64,000 bases of DNA from Owenia fusiformis (Eukaryota > Annelida > Polychaeta > Sabellida > Oweniidae). The stretch spans positions 14,488,932-14,552,931 of the forward strand of contig CAIIXF020000012.1 of the NCBI GenBank assembly GCA_903813345.2. The letters run 5' to 3'. The notes under the pieces were generated by a model that was not told the DNA's origin, ran no database searches, and was given only the letters and a program-made list of their open reading frames with translations. Below, in pieces: positions 24,901-36,599 of this stretch (positions are counted from its first letter, which is position 1; the number at the start of each line of letters is the position of its first letter). The position numbers were made by a program, and so were the translations under genes.

Positions 24901-27900
24901 TCAATAATATACTGATGGATAAATGTTCTCTAGACCACTCGCCTGGAAAACGAGGGGTTATGGGTCTGATCCCACAGGAGTGGACTGACTTTTCACATCA
25001 ACCCTTAGCTCTGTGTTTTCATTAACCTTCTGTAGGTAGCACACATGGAAACCTAAATTTGCTGTAAAATTTCATGCATGAAGTTAAAAATAACATTTAA
25101 TTTTTGAAATAATAAAAAATATTTACTTAATCAATCCAGTGGTGTGGATAAAATAAACATAATATTTGAACTATTATTGCATGAGGCCTTTTAAACTAAC
25201 ACACGTTCATTGATATTGTTTTACCATTTCTGGTGTTTTGTGTCTGTAACAAATGGCAGGTGGTGACATTTTGTATGATTATGTCTTGTTTTGAACTTTC
25301 AGAGATGAGGCCCAAAACAAGATGGCTGCCATACGGGAGCGAAGTGTTAAAGAGCGAGCGCAGCATGAAGCTGAGATGAAAGACTTGGAAAGAATGATCA
25401 GTCATGATAACAAGCTGAAGGAATTCATGCTAATTAAAATGAATGATAGGATATTTTATAAAAATGAAGAAGCAATGAAAAAGAAAAGAGGTGAGTGTAG
25501 CATATTTAAAAGCCCTGTGTAAAGTTTAAAAAATACGTTTTTACCATTCATTTACTATTTCCATGACTTTATACCGGATAACATCCTATCAATAGAAAAA
25601 TTACATTTCCACAACATTTTAAACCACAGGTGCTATTTTCGGTGTAGGCATTCTTATATAATTTGAACTGAATTTTGAATAACAGTAATCCTTAAAATCC
25701 AGATTTTATACGGCACAGTGAATATATATCTCGGAATACCTCTCAATGTTAATTTTTTGGTCCCAATTTTGTTATCTCCATTGACTCACATATTTATAAA
25801 ACCTTGAAATTTGAACACCTGTTAATCCAAACACTGGCCCAGTAGAGATGTTCAGATTAGACAGGTTTCACTGTATCTATTTTCTCTGGCATCCAGCTTA
25901 TTGAGAAATGTTAAACATTACAGGAGATGGTGAGAAGTCTGCAGATGCTGACAAACTATTAATAACAACATATGAACAAGCCTTTGAGAGAATACGTGAG
26001 ATCACAAACAATGAAGACATTGACCTAATAGTTGAGGACTTCATCAAAACTGAGGATCAAAATTTTGCCCTCTTCAATTATGTCAATGAGTTAAATAGTG
26101 AGGTAAGCCAATAGTGAGGTAAGTCAATAGTGAGGTTTGTTTTTGAGGTAAGTTATATCTTGATTATTCAGATGATAGGTTGATGTTACTAAGAAAATGT
26201 CACAAAATCTTTGTAGTTTAGTGCAATAACCATAGAAATCTTTTTTTGCATCAGAGACTTGATGCAAGACAATTACAAAATAACTGTAAGAAATTAAATT
26301 AAAGTACACTGTAAATTAATATTATACCTGACTTACCTGTACATAGGTTGAATGTATGCAAGAGCAGACAACGAGCCTAAAGACTGACATAGACTTGTAC
26401 AAGGCACAAGACAATGACGTTGTATCTGCCAAATCTACAATGCTCAGGAAACTTGAGGTGAGTTAAAAGATGGATCTATGGGGAGAAGTGGACCAAAATG
26501 TCAAAAAGTAGGCCCTGATTTTTAAGAAAAGGTCAAACTTATACCACTATAGTATGTATATAGGATTTTCTAGATATTGAGCTCTTCAGAATTTAGCTCT
26601 GCAAAATTGTAATCAAGTTCTCTTTAAATTTTCAAAGGATTAAAGGATTCAAATTTTTGCCGTTTCAGTACAATTTAGAGTATGTCTCTTCACTCTATTT
26701 TTTGCAGATTTCACTCGATTTCTAACTTAATTTGAATAAAAACACAGATTACCATCGTGGTAAGCCACAGTCCTTCTCCAACTATATGTCCTTCTGTCCT
26801 TTGCAGTGCAAAGTGAGAGAGATGACAGAATTTCGGCATTTCTATACAATTTAGAGTGACTCACTTTAATGTATACTTGTCCATTTACTTTATTCTTTAC
26901 TAATTCCACACTTTTTACTTTATTTTGAATATAAAACCATGACCACATTATTCTAGGTTAAACTCAGCCAGGCAAAGGACGAATCTGACACATCTACGAG
27001 ACAATTGACAGCTATCAACAAAATCATGCAAGAACTGAAAGATGGCATTAATATCATGTTTCGCAGAATTGGATGTAATCCAAAACCTATTGATGATATG
27101 CTAGGTATATTTGTATTATGCATTTTACATATTTTACAAAATGAATACAGGGTGTTCCAAAAGTAACAGGACTGGTGCTGGTATTTTGTTAAATATGCAC
27201 CAATTGTCTTCAAATTTTTACATAATGTACTTTCCTGTATTGTCACTACAACTGCAAAGTTTCGACTAAAAATATGAAGCTCGGGTATAGTTATGGTTGC
27301 TATGGTAACATGACATCACAATACCCGGGGCAACATTCCACGCAGAAAGTTTCTCAGACTTTAAATATTTTGTACATCCCATATATCAAAGTTGAAATGC
27401 AACTGATGGGAATTACATTTGCTGTTCATCATTTGATATTCCTGTCCCCCTACTTTGAAAAGTAGGTTCCTCTTTGGTCACTACAAGAGTAACACTCTGT
27501 ATCCATAACTCAAACATATGAGTGAGCCCATTTGAGGACATCGCAGGGTCGCTTGGACAACTTGGAGAAGGTCATTCTCACTCGGAGAAGGTCATTCTCA
27601 TCTTTAAAGGTCTTACCACACTGATAATCATTCTATTTCCCATATAAATAAAACTTAGATATTGCATAATCAGAAGAGTATATGGTCCATGTTCGTAGAC
27701 CTTAGACCTTGAGAACTAGCTCTTCTATAGGTGCAATGGTATTTAATGCTGCATGAATTCCTATAGCAGGCAGTTTATCAAGGTGGATGACTGGCTTCAA
27801 ATTGGGTCGTTTCATAAAACTCAACCGTGAATTGTGCGATTATAGAAAGTGATATTCCAAGAAATTAGATAAATATTAATCTTGTGAAATCATACTTGAA

Positions 27901-29754
27901 TCTGAGTTATATTGCATAATTGCAACAAATCAACTAATAAAACATACAAGAAATGTTGTAATGTAATAGGTGAATTAGTTACTTTATTGAAGTTATACAA
28001 ACATGTTAGAAAAAAAAAGTTGCCCCGGGTATTGTGATATCATGTTACTATAGTAACCATAACTCTACCCATATTTTATCATTTTTTCTGAAACTATACA
28101 ATTTTAGTTGCAAAACTTCAAAGTACAACTTGTGAAAATTTAGTGATCCTCGGTGTAGAATTGACAAAATGCCGGCACCAGTCCTGTTACTTTTGGAACA
28201 CCCTGTATGAATCAGAAATATGTTCTTACCTGTCTCATTACCAATAGGGAATAGATGTACTTTAGCCTCATCTGTCTCATGTAATTTGCCTCATCTGCCT
28301 GACTGCCTCAGCCTCATGTAATTTGCCTCATCTGCCTGACTGCCTCAGCCTCATGTAATTTGCCTCATCTGCCTCACTGTGACTGTAATCTAAAAAATTG
28401 AACCTGAGGTTCGCTTCCCTGTATTTGCTTATAATTTGTTGTAAAGGTACCATATAGATTGTCGTGAATGTTACATTAAAAATATGAAGGCGACAAATGG
28501 GAGCTGAGTGAAAGAAGATGTAGTACTCCTTTAAGTTAAAATTAACATATTAATGCATGTATATGTATATAAATCAAACCAATTATATTTTGATGCCATC
28601 TATTTTCTTTAGAACTTTGTTGTGACTTATTTAGGTAGTTCATCGGGTGTACAAGATACAAACTGTATGCTGTATTTAGGGCTTATAGAACAGAGGGTCA
28701 ATGAGCTCTTAGCAGCTCAGGAGTTCATGAAAATGAAGGTAAGTATTGTAGTTATTCTAGATACTGTACATAAAAAGGAGATAATTCAGCGACCTACATT
28801 TTTATCCTTTTAAAAAGTAGGCCACTGAATTATCTAAATTTTTCATTCATTGCAGAAAATGATTACCCCTCTAATAATAATCTAGGTCCATTTATACTCC
28901 TTGTGCAAAACTGAAAGATGAGTCAATGTGTACGGTCCATAAAGTACCAAGGGACTCCCATTTAGAAGTTATTAAAATTTCTAAACATCAGAAATTGTTT
29001 CTCAATACTGTTTTTCTCATTATACATTTATAACATCATGGGGAAAAGAAAATGTCTCAGAGACCAATCTTTCTCACAATTGGGATACATTAAAATTGAG
29101 AATCTTAAATATATCTGTATTTCTCTTTTCGAAGGAGCATGAAGAGCCCTCATCTCTGGCTGCACCAACTGAGACCCAGACAGAAGCAAGTAAACCTTCA
29201 ACACAACCTCAAATAAACCCTCCAACCACTGGGTGAGTACAGAACGTCTGCTCATAAAATTGCATTATGGGAGAGTAACAATTTTAAATTTCGTCAATTT
29301 TCAGTTTTCAAAATTTTGCTGCTATTAATTCTCTCAGATTTGTTACGTTTAAATTTTTTTTTATTATCTTTGATAAGGATATTTTCAAAACTCATGAAAT
29401 ATAGTAGCGCGCATAAATTACCAGGTGTACAGTATCCCTCCCAGTATAATAATTTTAGAGTCTATAAACAAAACAATTTGTAGAATTTACTGCAAAGCAT
29501 TATCACATTCATATGACTTTCTATAAAACGCCATCCTCCTCAATATTTTCTCACTGATTTTTTTCAGAGATGACCTTGAAAGTTTAGCAGAATCAGAAGA
29601 GGAAGATGATGATGACACTCGACCTTTGACCCACAAAGAACTTCGGCAACGCGTTATGAAGAACCTCAGTAAGAAGGAATTACGAGCGCTAAACGTGATG
29701 TCACCACAAATGGGGGCACAATCAAACAAAGATTCGAAAAAGAAGAAAAAATAA
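21959..29754 (+). CDS. ODAD1: Outer dynein arm docking complex coiled-coil protein (ODAD1/CCDC114-CCDC63 family), 553 aa
   Basis: Coding exons: 21959-22110, 22409-22598, 23390-23512, 24707-24888, 25303-25490, 25924-26102, 26347-26457, 26957-27104, 28635-28738, 29135-29232, 29568-29754. They total 1662 nt in frame with GT/AG junctions. The start is the first ATG after an acceptor at 21945, in the context CACCATGAA. The product is almost wholly heptad-rich coiled coil. Family signatures are a central block with DLIVEDFIKTEDQNFALFNY and a later one with DDMLGSSSGVQDTN, followed by MLYLGLIEQRVNELL. The C-terminus is acidic and then lysine-rich. Known family role: it tethers outer dynein arms to axonemal doublets in motile cilia and sperm tails (the Chlamydomonas homologue is DC2). 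CCDC63 and CCDC114 are close paralogues and I cannot separate them. Exon 3 is followed by four extra copies of its own 3' half and donor (23421-24006). Introns hold a TIR element and other repeats. Confidence 0.93.
23421..24006 (+). repeat. Tandem array of ODAD1 exon 3 end plus donor, 5 copies
   Basis: Units start at 23421, 23537, 23658, 23777 and 23892 (periods 116, 121, 119, 115). Each holds about 92 nt of exon 3, coding from SIGGIMGSEHRHVSKKK to the end NRLDK, then the donor AAG|GTAAGG and a poly-G run. The length differences come almost wholly from that G run (about 9-16). Copies 2-5 lack the exon's 5' part and polypyrimidine tract, so they are probably intronic. Copies 4 and 5 share substitutions (GACAAG for GATAAG, CAGGCATGTCTC), showing stepwise duplication. 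Confidence 0.95.
24120..24575. repeat. Imperfect palindromic element with two TGACGTCA sites and a GC hairpin
   Basis: TGACGTCA occurs at 24142-24149 and 24546-24553, near the two ends. TTGACTAGATCA near 24242 pairs with TGATCTAGTCAA near 24410. The middle holds a strong hairpin, AAGCGCCCCC...GGGGGCGCTT (24315-24352). It lies in ODAD1 intron 3 and looks like a decayed foldback transposon whose ends carry CRE/ATF-type sites. Confidence 0.6.
24925..24995 (+). repeat. Possible tRNA-derived SINE fragment
   Basis: The segment CCACTCGCCTGGAAAACGAG followed by GGGTCTGATCCC resembles the D-arm/anticodon and B-box spacing of tRNA-derived SINEs. No intact A box or cloverleaf can be drawn, so this is weak. 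Confidence 0.25.
27148..28205. mobile_element. 1,058-bp element with about 190-bp inverted repeats, TA flanks
   Basis: The termini are CAGGGTGTTCCAAAAGTAAC and its complement, inside TA dinucleotides (27146-27147, 28206-28207). Pairing of the arms continues inward to GTATTGTGAYATCA and CCCGGGGCAAC near 27315-27335 and 28020-28040. The interior carries no transposase; the 63-residue open frame lies in an arm. It interrupts ODAD1 intron 8 without touching the splice sites. Confidence 0.88.
28264..28378. repeat. 37-bp tandem repeat, about 3 copies
   Basis: The unit starts GCCTCATCTGCCTGACTGCC and ends CATGTAATTT. It is repeated at 28288 and 28325 with partial copies on both sides. Located in ODAD1 intron 8. 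Confidence 0.85.
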
Positions 29755-30245
29755 ACAGATTGAGTGTGAATCTAGTCATCTGCATTTTAGACAGACATAA
29801 CAAACATTTAAAAATTTCAACTCATGGAACACACATTTTTGGCATGAATTAGGCCCAATTTCGGAACATAAAAAGATTTATTAGTCTTAATATAGACCAC
29901 AGTGTTCTCTCCAATATTTCATTCAACTGGCTTACAAACTGTCTTCTAGTTCTGAATAAGAAATTGTGTTATTCCAGTTGGTCTAATGTTGTGGAGAACA
30001 CTATAGGTCCACAACATTAGACCCAAGATTAACCCTTGAATGACTAGGGGGGGGGGGGGCATATGTCTACACAAGGCTCTGTCACTACTTTTTAACCCCC
30101 ACTGAATTCAGAACACAAAATTGCAAATCTACAATTATTTTGTTGATATTAAATTGATATTTGGTGCTAATTAGAGTTTATGATATAAATTACATGTATT
30201 TATTCAATACAAATTACCATTGTTAATTTTATTACTTTATAGTAA

Positions 30246-30251
30246 AATAAA
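30246..30251 (+). terminator. Likely polyadenylation signal of ODAD1
   Basis: AATAAA lies 492 bases after the ODAD1 stop codon in AT-rich DNA and is the first well-placed canonical signal. Use is inferred. Confidence 0.45.
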
Positions 30252-30279
30252 CTTATTATGATGTTACGTAACATCCAGC

Positions 30280-32310
30280 TTTGTCTTTTTGTAGACAATG
30301 ATGAATTGATAATGATAGATTGGGACAGGGTATGCAACTTAAAAAAAAGACAATGTTGCTGAAAAAATTTGGGAAATTAAAAAAAAAAGTTATTTGAAAA
30401 AAACCGAAACCATCAAATATCACTGTTTTAGAAATGATATTTGATGTTTTGTTTTCTTTTGCTAAAATATGATATCTTGATCCATATATAAAATATATCT
30501 TCACAATAATATTCGATCTATATTCTTGCAACCATAGGATAAAGGTTAATCTCTTTGTCACCAAATGGACCCCATTTAACATTTAAATTTTATTGGACAG
30601 ATGTAGAGAGCATGACAAATTGTTCCTCCATTTTGGTGCTGGACCGCAGCGAAATGTTGAGTCATAGTCCATTGCAGCTGTGACTCTGATATCAATAATC
30701 ACAATTAACCTAGTAGATTTAATATTATGCAAGAGCTTTGTATACTATTCAAATTAGATATAGCTCTAATGTCACCAACAGAAGTGTTAACATATTGTTT
30801 TAGACTCCAACTTTTTTATGGACAGTGTTCAATGTTTGTCAGTTGGTGTCTATAACAAATGGTTAGGTGGCGATACTTTGCATTATGCTATGTTTGCTGT
30901 TTAAATTAGAGATAATTTTTCTTGCCTCAGTCAGACTTTGTTGTCAGAAAACTGACCGTCTGTGATTAGCCTGCATTCCTTTCACATTCAAACTCCCAAA
31001 AAGGTCAAAATAATACCTTTCAGACCATTTAGATCATATGAACATCAAACGTCAAAGCACAGATCATAATAGTCAGAGGGTAGCATGACTAATTATGAGC
31101 CAGGGTAGTACAAGGCTTTACATTTGGAAACAAATATCCAAATTTTAAAAATCAACAAATGCTAAAGCCTTCTACAAGGCTACACTAGAAGTGGACCTTA
31201 AGTAAAAACTGTCAATTGGAACATCTTTGGTACCTCTAAAGTGTTCCACTTGGAGGTGTTCCACTTACAGAGGTTCATTTAACATGAAGTAAGTTGGTCT
31301 TGATACTGAAGGGTTCCACTAAAAGAGGTGTTCCACTTAAAAAGGTTCATTTAACATTATGTCAGCTAGTCTCAACTTCTAAGAGGTGTTCCACTTTCAT
31401 GTTACAGTTTTCGCTGTACAGTTCATTGTGATCTTAATTGTGGACTCAAATCAAAATAGAAACTAAATCCCGTCATAAATATGCACGATGGTCTTAAATA
31501 ACTTTTGGAAACTATGAATTTGTGACTTGCTAAATTGAAGTTCATAGTTTTTGAGGAACACATCCCAGTTGTTTGGCTTATACTGACATTGAAACTCTTA
31601 ATTCACAATCAAAATGCCACTGTGTCAAACTGTTAGTTTTCACTTTTGGTGGCGGAAAGACAGTCAGTATCATCCATTCATCACACTTATTAAATTTCAG
31701 AAGTATTTACAATAGGTAGGAGAGGTGGTGCTGAATGGTGGTGGTGGTGGCGGTGGTTGTGCTTAAATATAACATCAAAACAAAATATGTATATTTTTTA
31801 CAATACAGTGAATAATTTATTTAACTTTTTTTGGCAATACTGTTATATTTTTTATCATAACACAAAACGTCATGGCACCCATGCTTAATTTCAGAGTATA
31901 TATCTAGCAGGAATTCCAGGATTTTTGTCACGGTAACGGAATCTCAAAAACAACATGGTCTTAGGTTTAATAACAAAGGGGTCCATAGGTGGCACAAAAA
32001 TAATGGCACAAAAATAATACCCCAAAGGCCTCTATTATTAATCTATAAGACTCTCTCCTATTCAAAAAAACCTTTGTACTGAAATATATAAGATGCAGAG
32101 CAATTACTGAATTCCAAAATTAGTTCATCAAATTCAAAACAACTGAACATCTTTGGCCAAATCTTTCAATTTTTCGAAAACATAGTTGATACTCACTGCC
32201 ATAGCAACAGGAATAATATCATAAAATGATCATGCATTAACCAATGTCTCAATTTTAGTACCAGCAGGTGTCATGCAAATGTAAAGATCCGGAAGTTCTC
32301 TTACATTTTA
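30280..32310. other. Intergenic repeats: R1 fragment and 'GGTGTTCCACTT' cluster
   Basis: 30768-30900 is a short R1 derivative (TAATGTCACCAACAGAAGTG to AGGTGGCGATACTTTGCATT). At 31180-31400 the words GTTCCACTT and AGAGGTGTTCCACTT recur at least five times with GGTTCATTTAACAT. The same words reappear near 9890, 22745, 52810 and 63815-63950, so this is a dispersed repeat family. No exon is supported. Confidence 0.55.
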
Positions 32311-32690
32311 TTATCCCATCGAACAGTAATTTAGGTGCAGTATGTAAAACTGTAATAGAATATGTTTTAAATGTAAAAAAATTATATAGGAAGTTAAGTT
32401 ATAGGAAATTAGAATTATGTTAAAGAAGCACATGGCAGCCATCTTGAAAAATGGCAGCCTTTACTCGTTATTTTACGATTTTTGCTGTAACTCGAAAAGT
32501 AGTGGAGCGATTTTGTTCATATTTGGTATACTATAAGCATGGCAAACTGTCTAATGAAACTTTTGGTAGAAGGTGGTCATTTTGAAAAATGGCTGCCATT
32601 TTTGCTATATACTTTATTTGTAAAAATGCCAGCCATGGCTGTTCGATGGGATTTGCTACGCTTTGGTGTTGCTGTTGTCTAGTTGTCTTT
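32311..32690 (+). repeat. Dispersed repeat R3 (GGCAGCCAT / CCCATCGAAC), short copy
   Basis: It runs from TTATCCCATCGAACAG to GTTCGATGGGATTTGC. Its contents (ATGGCAGCCATCTTGAAAAA, CTAATGAAACTTTTGGTAGA) match, in opposite orientation, the longer copy at 45705-46705. The terminal CCCATCGAAC/GTTCGATGGG words form an inverted pair. Confidence 0.7.
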
Positions 32691-32699
32691 GATGTAAAA

Positions 32700-33945
32700 T
32701 CCAGAAATTTTAGTGTTTTTTCTTTCTTGACTTATTGAAGTGACATTTTTATTTGTTTGTGTCAATTTTCAATTAATTTTGTTTATGTCAAATTCGCTAA
32801 ATTTTAAAAGATGTGAAACAAATGACAGTTACAGTATTTTAATTAATATGGGAAGCCATTGTGAGTGAGAAATATGTAATAATAACAAAACACAATAAAA
32901 TATATCCTCAAAATAATATAAATAGGTAAATAGCAATACTGTAATGTACAGCGTGAAACATTCAAGCATCTGTATGTTTTTTGGCAAAATATATATTACA
33001 CTTTGACTTTTTATTCCATTTTCAATCGACTCCTAAGTGGTTGGTACATGTGTGTAGCAACTAGCCAGACATGAGGCAGATTTTTCAATGATCATATTTG
33101 CCGTAAATCGGCTTTTTAGCCTCTTGCAAATTTTAATTTTCAAATACTGGCTACAATCCTATGGTGAGTACATGTAGTTACAAAATTCAGCTTGTGTTCC
33201 ATTCATGCAAAACAAATTTAACATCAAAATATCAAATGCCTCAGAAATCAATTGACGACTCCAAAATCTTGAGTTTCTAAGTTCTATTCATACTCTATGA
33301 TTAGTTTGTTTTTAAGGGTTCTCCAGATTCACTGTATTGTATTAATGAATCCTGCCGTGTCCATAAGTTGTTGTTTTTCTCCATATTTTTAATATTTTCT
33401 CCATTTTTTGTCGCTATGGAATCTGGCCACATGACAATCTTTTTAACTTGGATTAATACCATTTGAAGAATATCTTTTAAAACATTATGAAAAAAATATC
33501 AATGCACCAAATATGTCAACTATTTTTTATGGTCAATGAATGACCAGTTTCCATAATGCAATGTATAACACCCCTATAACATCATATGGATTATTCCATT
33601 CTTTGATAATAGACCAGTCCATTTGATGACATAGGGGTGTCAATATGTCGTATGCAAGCTCCAGTGAAACAAATATATCCCAAGCTTGATGCATATAACA
33701 AGTCCTTCATTGTTCAGATTTTATTTTCAGGCTTGATAAATAAATGCATCTATTATTGCTGCATTTCTTCAGCTTGGACTGGAAAGAGAAAGCATTTATT
33801 AAATAAAAAATAGGCGTACTATACTGTATATGTTTAAAATTCCCAAAGTTGGTCTTTAATCATAAAAAATCACTCACTGACAGGCTCTAGTGACCTCTAG
33901 AGCATTAAAGCAAGTAGGTGCTGTCTCCACTTCAGATTTTAACAA
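32700..33945. other. AT-rich intergenic sequence, no gene seen
   Basis: No exon, tRNA or clear inverted-repeat element could be supported here. Confidence 0.4.
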
Positions 33946-33949
33946 GGCA

Positions 33950-34095
33950 TTAACAAGCAAAATGTCACCATCCGCCATTGATTACAGATGCCCATTTGAT
34001 TCAGATGCCACTTGTTACAGACACCGAATACCATCCACAAAAAAGTTGGAGACTACAACAATATGTCACTTGTGGTGGTGACATAATAATAGGCT
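33950..34095. mobile_element. R1 family, short derivative
   Basis: It begins near AAAATGTCACCATCCGCC and ends at TGTGGTGGTGACATAATAAT, keeping both R1 ends and the GGAGAC box with the centre deleted. Confidence 0.6.
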
Positions 34096-34339
34096 TGCAC
34101 CAAACTGTGAATCCATTTCCATCTACTTGAGAAAAATTGTGAAAAATAGGCATGTTGATTAAATTTTTGCCTTTATTGCGAAAATTTTGCACCCACTTGA
34201 GAAAAAATCCTAGGGAGAATTACACAGGGCTCCTATATATTCGACTCTGAATTGCACAACTTGTCTATTTGCTTTAGAGAAATTACGTATCAAATAATTG
34301 CCAACCTAATTTTCATTTTAATTCTAATCTACAATAGAG

Positions 34340-35215
34340 CTTAACAAGACACACAGTGATAAATATCGCACTTTGAAGAGCAAACTGGCCACCATGCAAT
34401 TTACCCAGCATGGCCAAAACCTAATCAGACCTTGGCACTAGTCTGCTCTTGCATCTGTAAACATTTCAAGTTGACAAGGTTAGCGGTTTTCCTGCAATTT
34501 TGATGACAAGAATTTATTTGTAGTCTTGAACTTTGGAAAATTTAGATAACATTGTTTGTGACCTAATTTGATGACCTTCGACCTTGAAAATTTCACTTTT
34601 TCAGACCTCAGTAGGTGTTTTGTAATTAAGCTGACCTAAATTTAAATCCAAAATATCAATTTAGAAAATCAACTTTTTTGACCTTTTCAAGGTCACTGAA
34701 GGTGAACGAAAGGTCAAATCTGAAATCTAAGGTCAGATTTGAACTTCTGAGAACTTGTAGATGTTTTTAAAAAAAAAATTTGGTCAATTTGGAGCAAGTT
34801 GAAAAATTCAAAATGGCCGCCAAATTGAAAAATTCAAAATGGCCACCATGTAATTCAGCCAGCATACCCAAAACCTAATCAGATCTTGGCAATAGTCTGC
34901 TCTTGCATCTGTAAAAATTTCAAGTTGAACGGATAAGTGGTTTTCCTGGAATTTTGATGACAAGATTTGTTGAAAAATTCAAAATTGCCGCCACATAGTT
35001 TACCCAGCATGCCCTTAACCTAATCAGATCTTGGTACTAGTCTGCTCTTGCATCTGTAAAAATTTCAAGTTGAACAGGTAAGCAGTTATCCTGGAAATTT
35101 GATGACAAGATTTGGTTTATGTCCCGCCCGCCCGCCCGCACGCCCGCCCGCCCGCCCGCCCGCCCAACAGCACAAGACGACGACAATATAGCACTTTTTC
35201 AAAGTGCGATAAAAA
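34340..35215. repeat. Repeat R4 with AATATAGCACTTTTTCAAAGTGC end and (CCCG)n tract
   Basis: Starting near ACACACAGTGATAAATATCG, it contains three related segments with CAAAATGGCCGCC, ACCCAGCATG and AATCAGATCTTGG words. It then has a CCCGCCCG tract (35125-35165) and a terminal hairpin GCACTTTTTCAAAGTGC. The family recurs at 62127-62370. The short proline/arginine open frame over the CCCG tract is an artefact. Confidence 0.65.
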
Positions 35216-35863
35216 GATATCAGTCTGTTTGATTTTAACCTTATGTGGCATTCTCTCAGCCATTTTATACTTTATATCTTTTAACGTTGACACATAATTT
35301 CTATTACAAATGTCTGTCATGTATATAAATTAACAAGGCATTAACATGTAGCGAGATCAATAGTGCAAATAAACAGGGAAATAGTTCATTCATGGAACGA
35401 AGCGTGAAACTTTCCATATATCTTCTATATACATGTACATTCATCTTTGATTTAAGAGCATGAGACATTTTTTTGGTGCACTAGAACGACCAAAATTATT
35501 ACAAATGCCCCCTCCCACCAAATCCTGGGGGGTGGGGGAGAGAGAATTTATTTTTTATTTTATAAATGTGTTTAAATATGCTCATATTGCAGATTTAGCA
35601 TACTTCTTTCTTAGTTAAGACAGATTGGCATTATAATAAGATGATTTCTCATGAATTTTAACATTCTTAAAGCCTGACCGAGGTTGACACCCACTTTTCC
35701 TATATTGAATATATTCATCAGATCTCCATTTTCGGTCTAAGAAATAATTGCTATTCACCTTTCAGCAAGATAACATCAGATTCCTTTCCTAATTATGATC
35801 TTAGGCGTTGCAATTAATCTAAGAGTTATATTGCTTAAGGTTTTGGGGTAGTCATCAGAAAAT

Positions 35864-36370
35864 ACCAAACAGGAAATGAGAAAACCATGTGGATTTTAGA
35901 ATTGTTTGAACTAAGATAACAGAGTTCTGCTTTAACCTTCTATCAGTTTTACTACTCCCATATATTATTTACATGACCAGGATCATAATGGTCATTGTCA
36001 AAATGACCCTTACCATGCTGAAATAGCTTTTTCAGCCCTCTGAAATTGTGACTGAAAAAAGTTAAAAGTTAGCACTTCCGAAAGGTCACTGAACAGAATA
36101 TATTGAATTTTTCAGAAAATGTGCCCATTATATTATTCTGTTCACCGACCTTTTAGAAACACGAACTTTTTACTATTTTCAGTCACATTTTCAGAGCACT
36201 GAAAAGGCTATTTCTGCATGGAAAGGGTCATTTTGACCATGACCATTGTGATCCTGGCAATGTAAATGATATATGGGAGTAGTACAACTGACTGAAGATC
36301 AAAGCAGAACTCTGTTATCTTACTTCAAAAAATTCTAAAATCTACATGATTTTTTCATTTCCTGTTTGGT
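35864..36370. mobile_element. About 0.5-kb near-perfect palindrome nested in the long-TIR element
   Basis: The left arm starts ACCAAACAGGAAATGAGAAA and the right arm ends TTTTTTCATTTCCTGTTTGGT. Landmarks mirror each other: GATAACAGAGTTCTGCTTT against AAAGCAGAACTCTGTTATC, TCCCATATATTATTTACATG against its complement, AAAATGACCC against GGGTCATTTT. The arms are about 240 bases each with a short centre. No coding potential. Confidence 0.8.
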
Positions 36371-36599
36371 GTAAATTCCCAATAACTTCCCTGAGACTTT
36401 AAAGCCTTTAGGTCATTTTTTTTATTAGAAGGAATGGATGAGAACAAGATGCAAGCTTTTAAATATCCTTTAAGTCTTATAAGCAGATTCCTTCCTGAAA
36501 GTGACACACTTTAACCAGAACCAGAAGGGCCACAGAGTGACAGCTTCAGTACATTCTTCTGAAGAAAGTCTATGCTACATATACATCTGTTGAGAATCT

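Noticed and set aside
24925-24995. A functional tRNA gene
   Set aside because: Only a B-box-like GGGTCTGATCCC is present. No acceptor stem or anticodon arm can be formed.
35112-35320. Arg/Pro-rich frames on both strands over 35112-35320
   Set aside because: They are produced by the CCCG tandem tract and carry no other evidence of coding.
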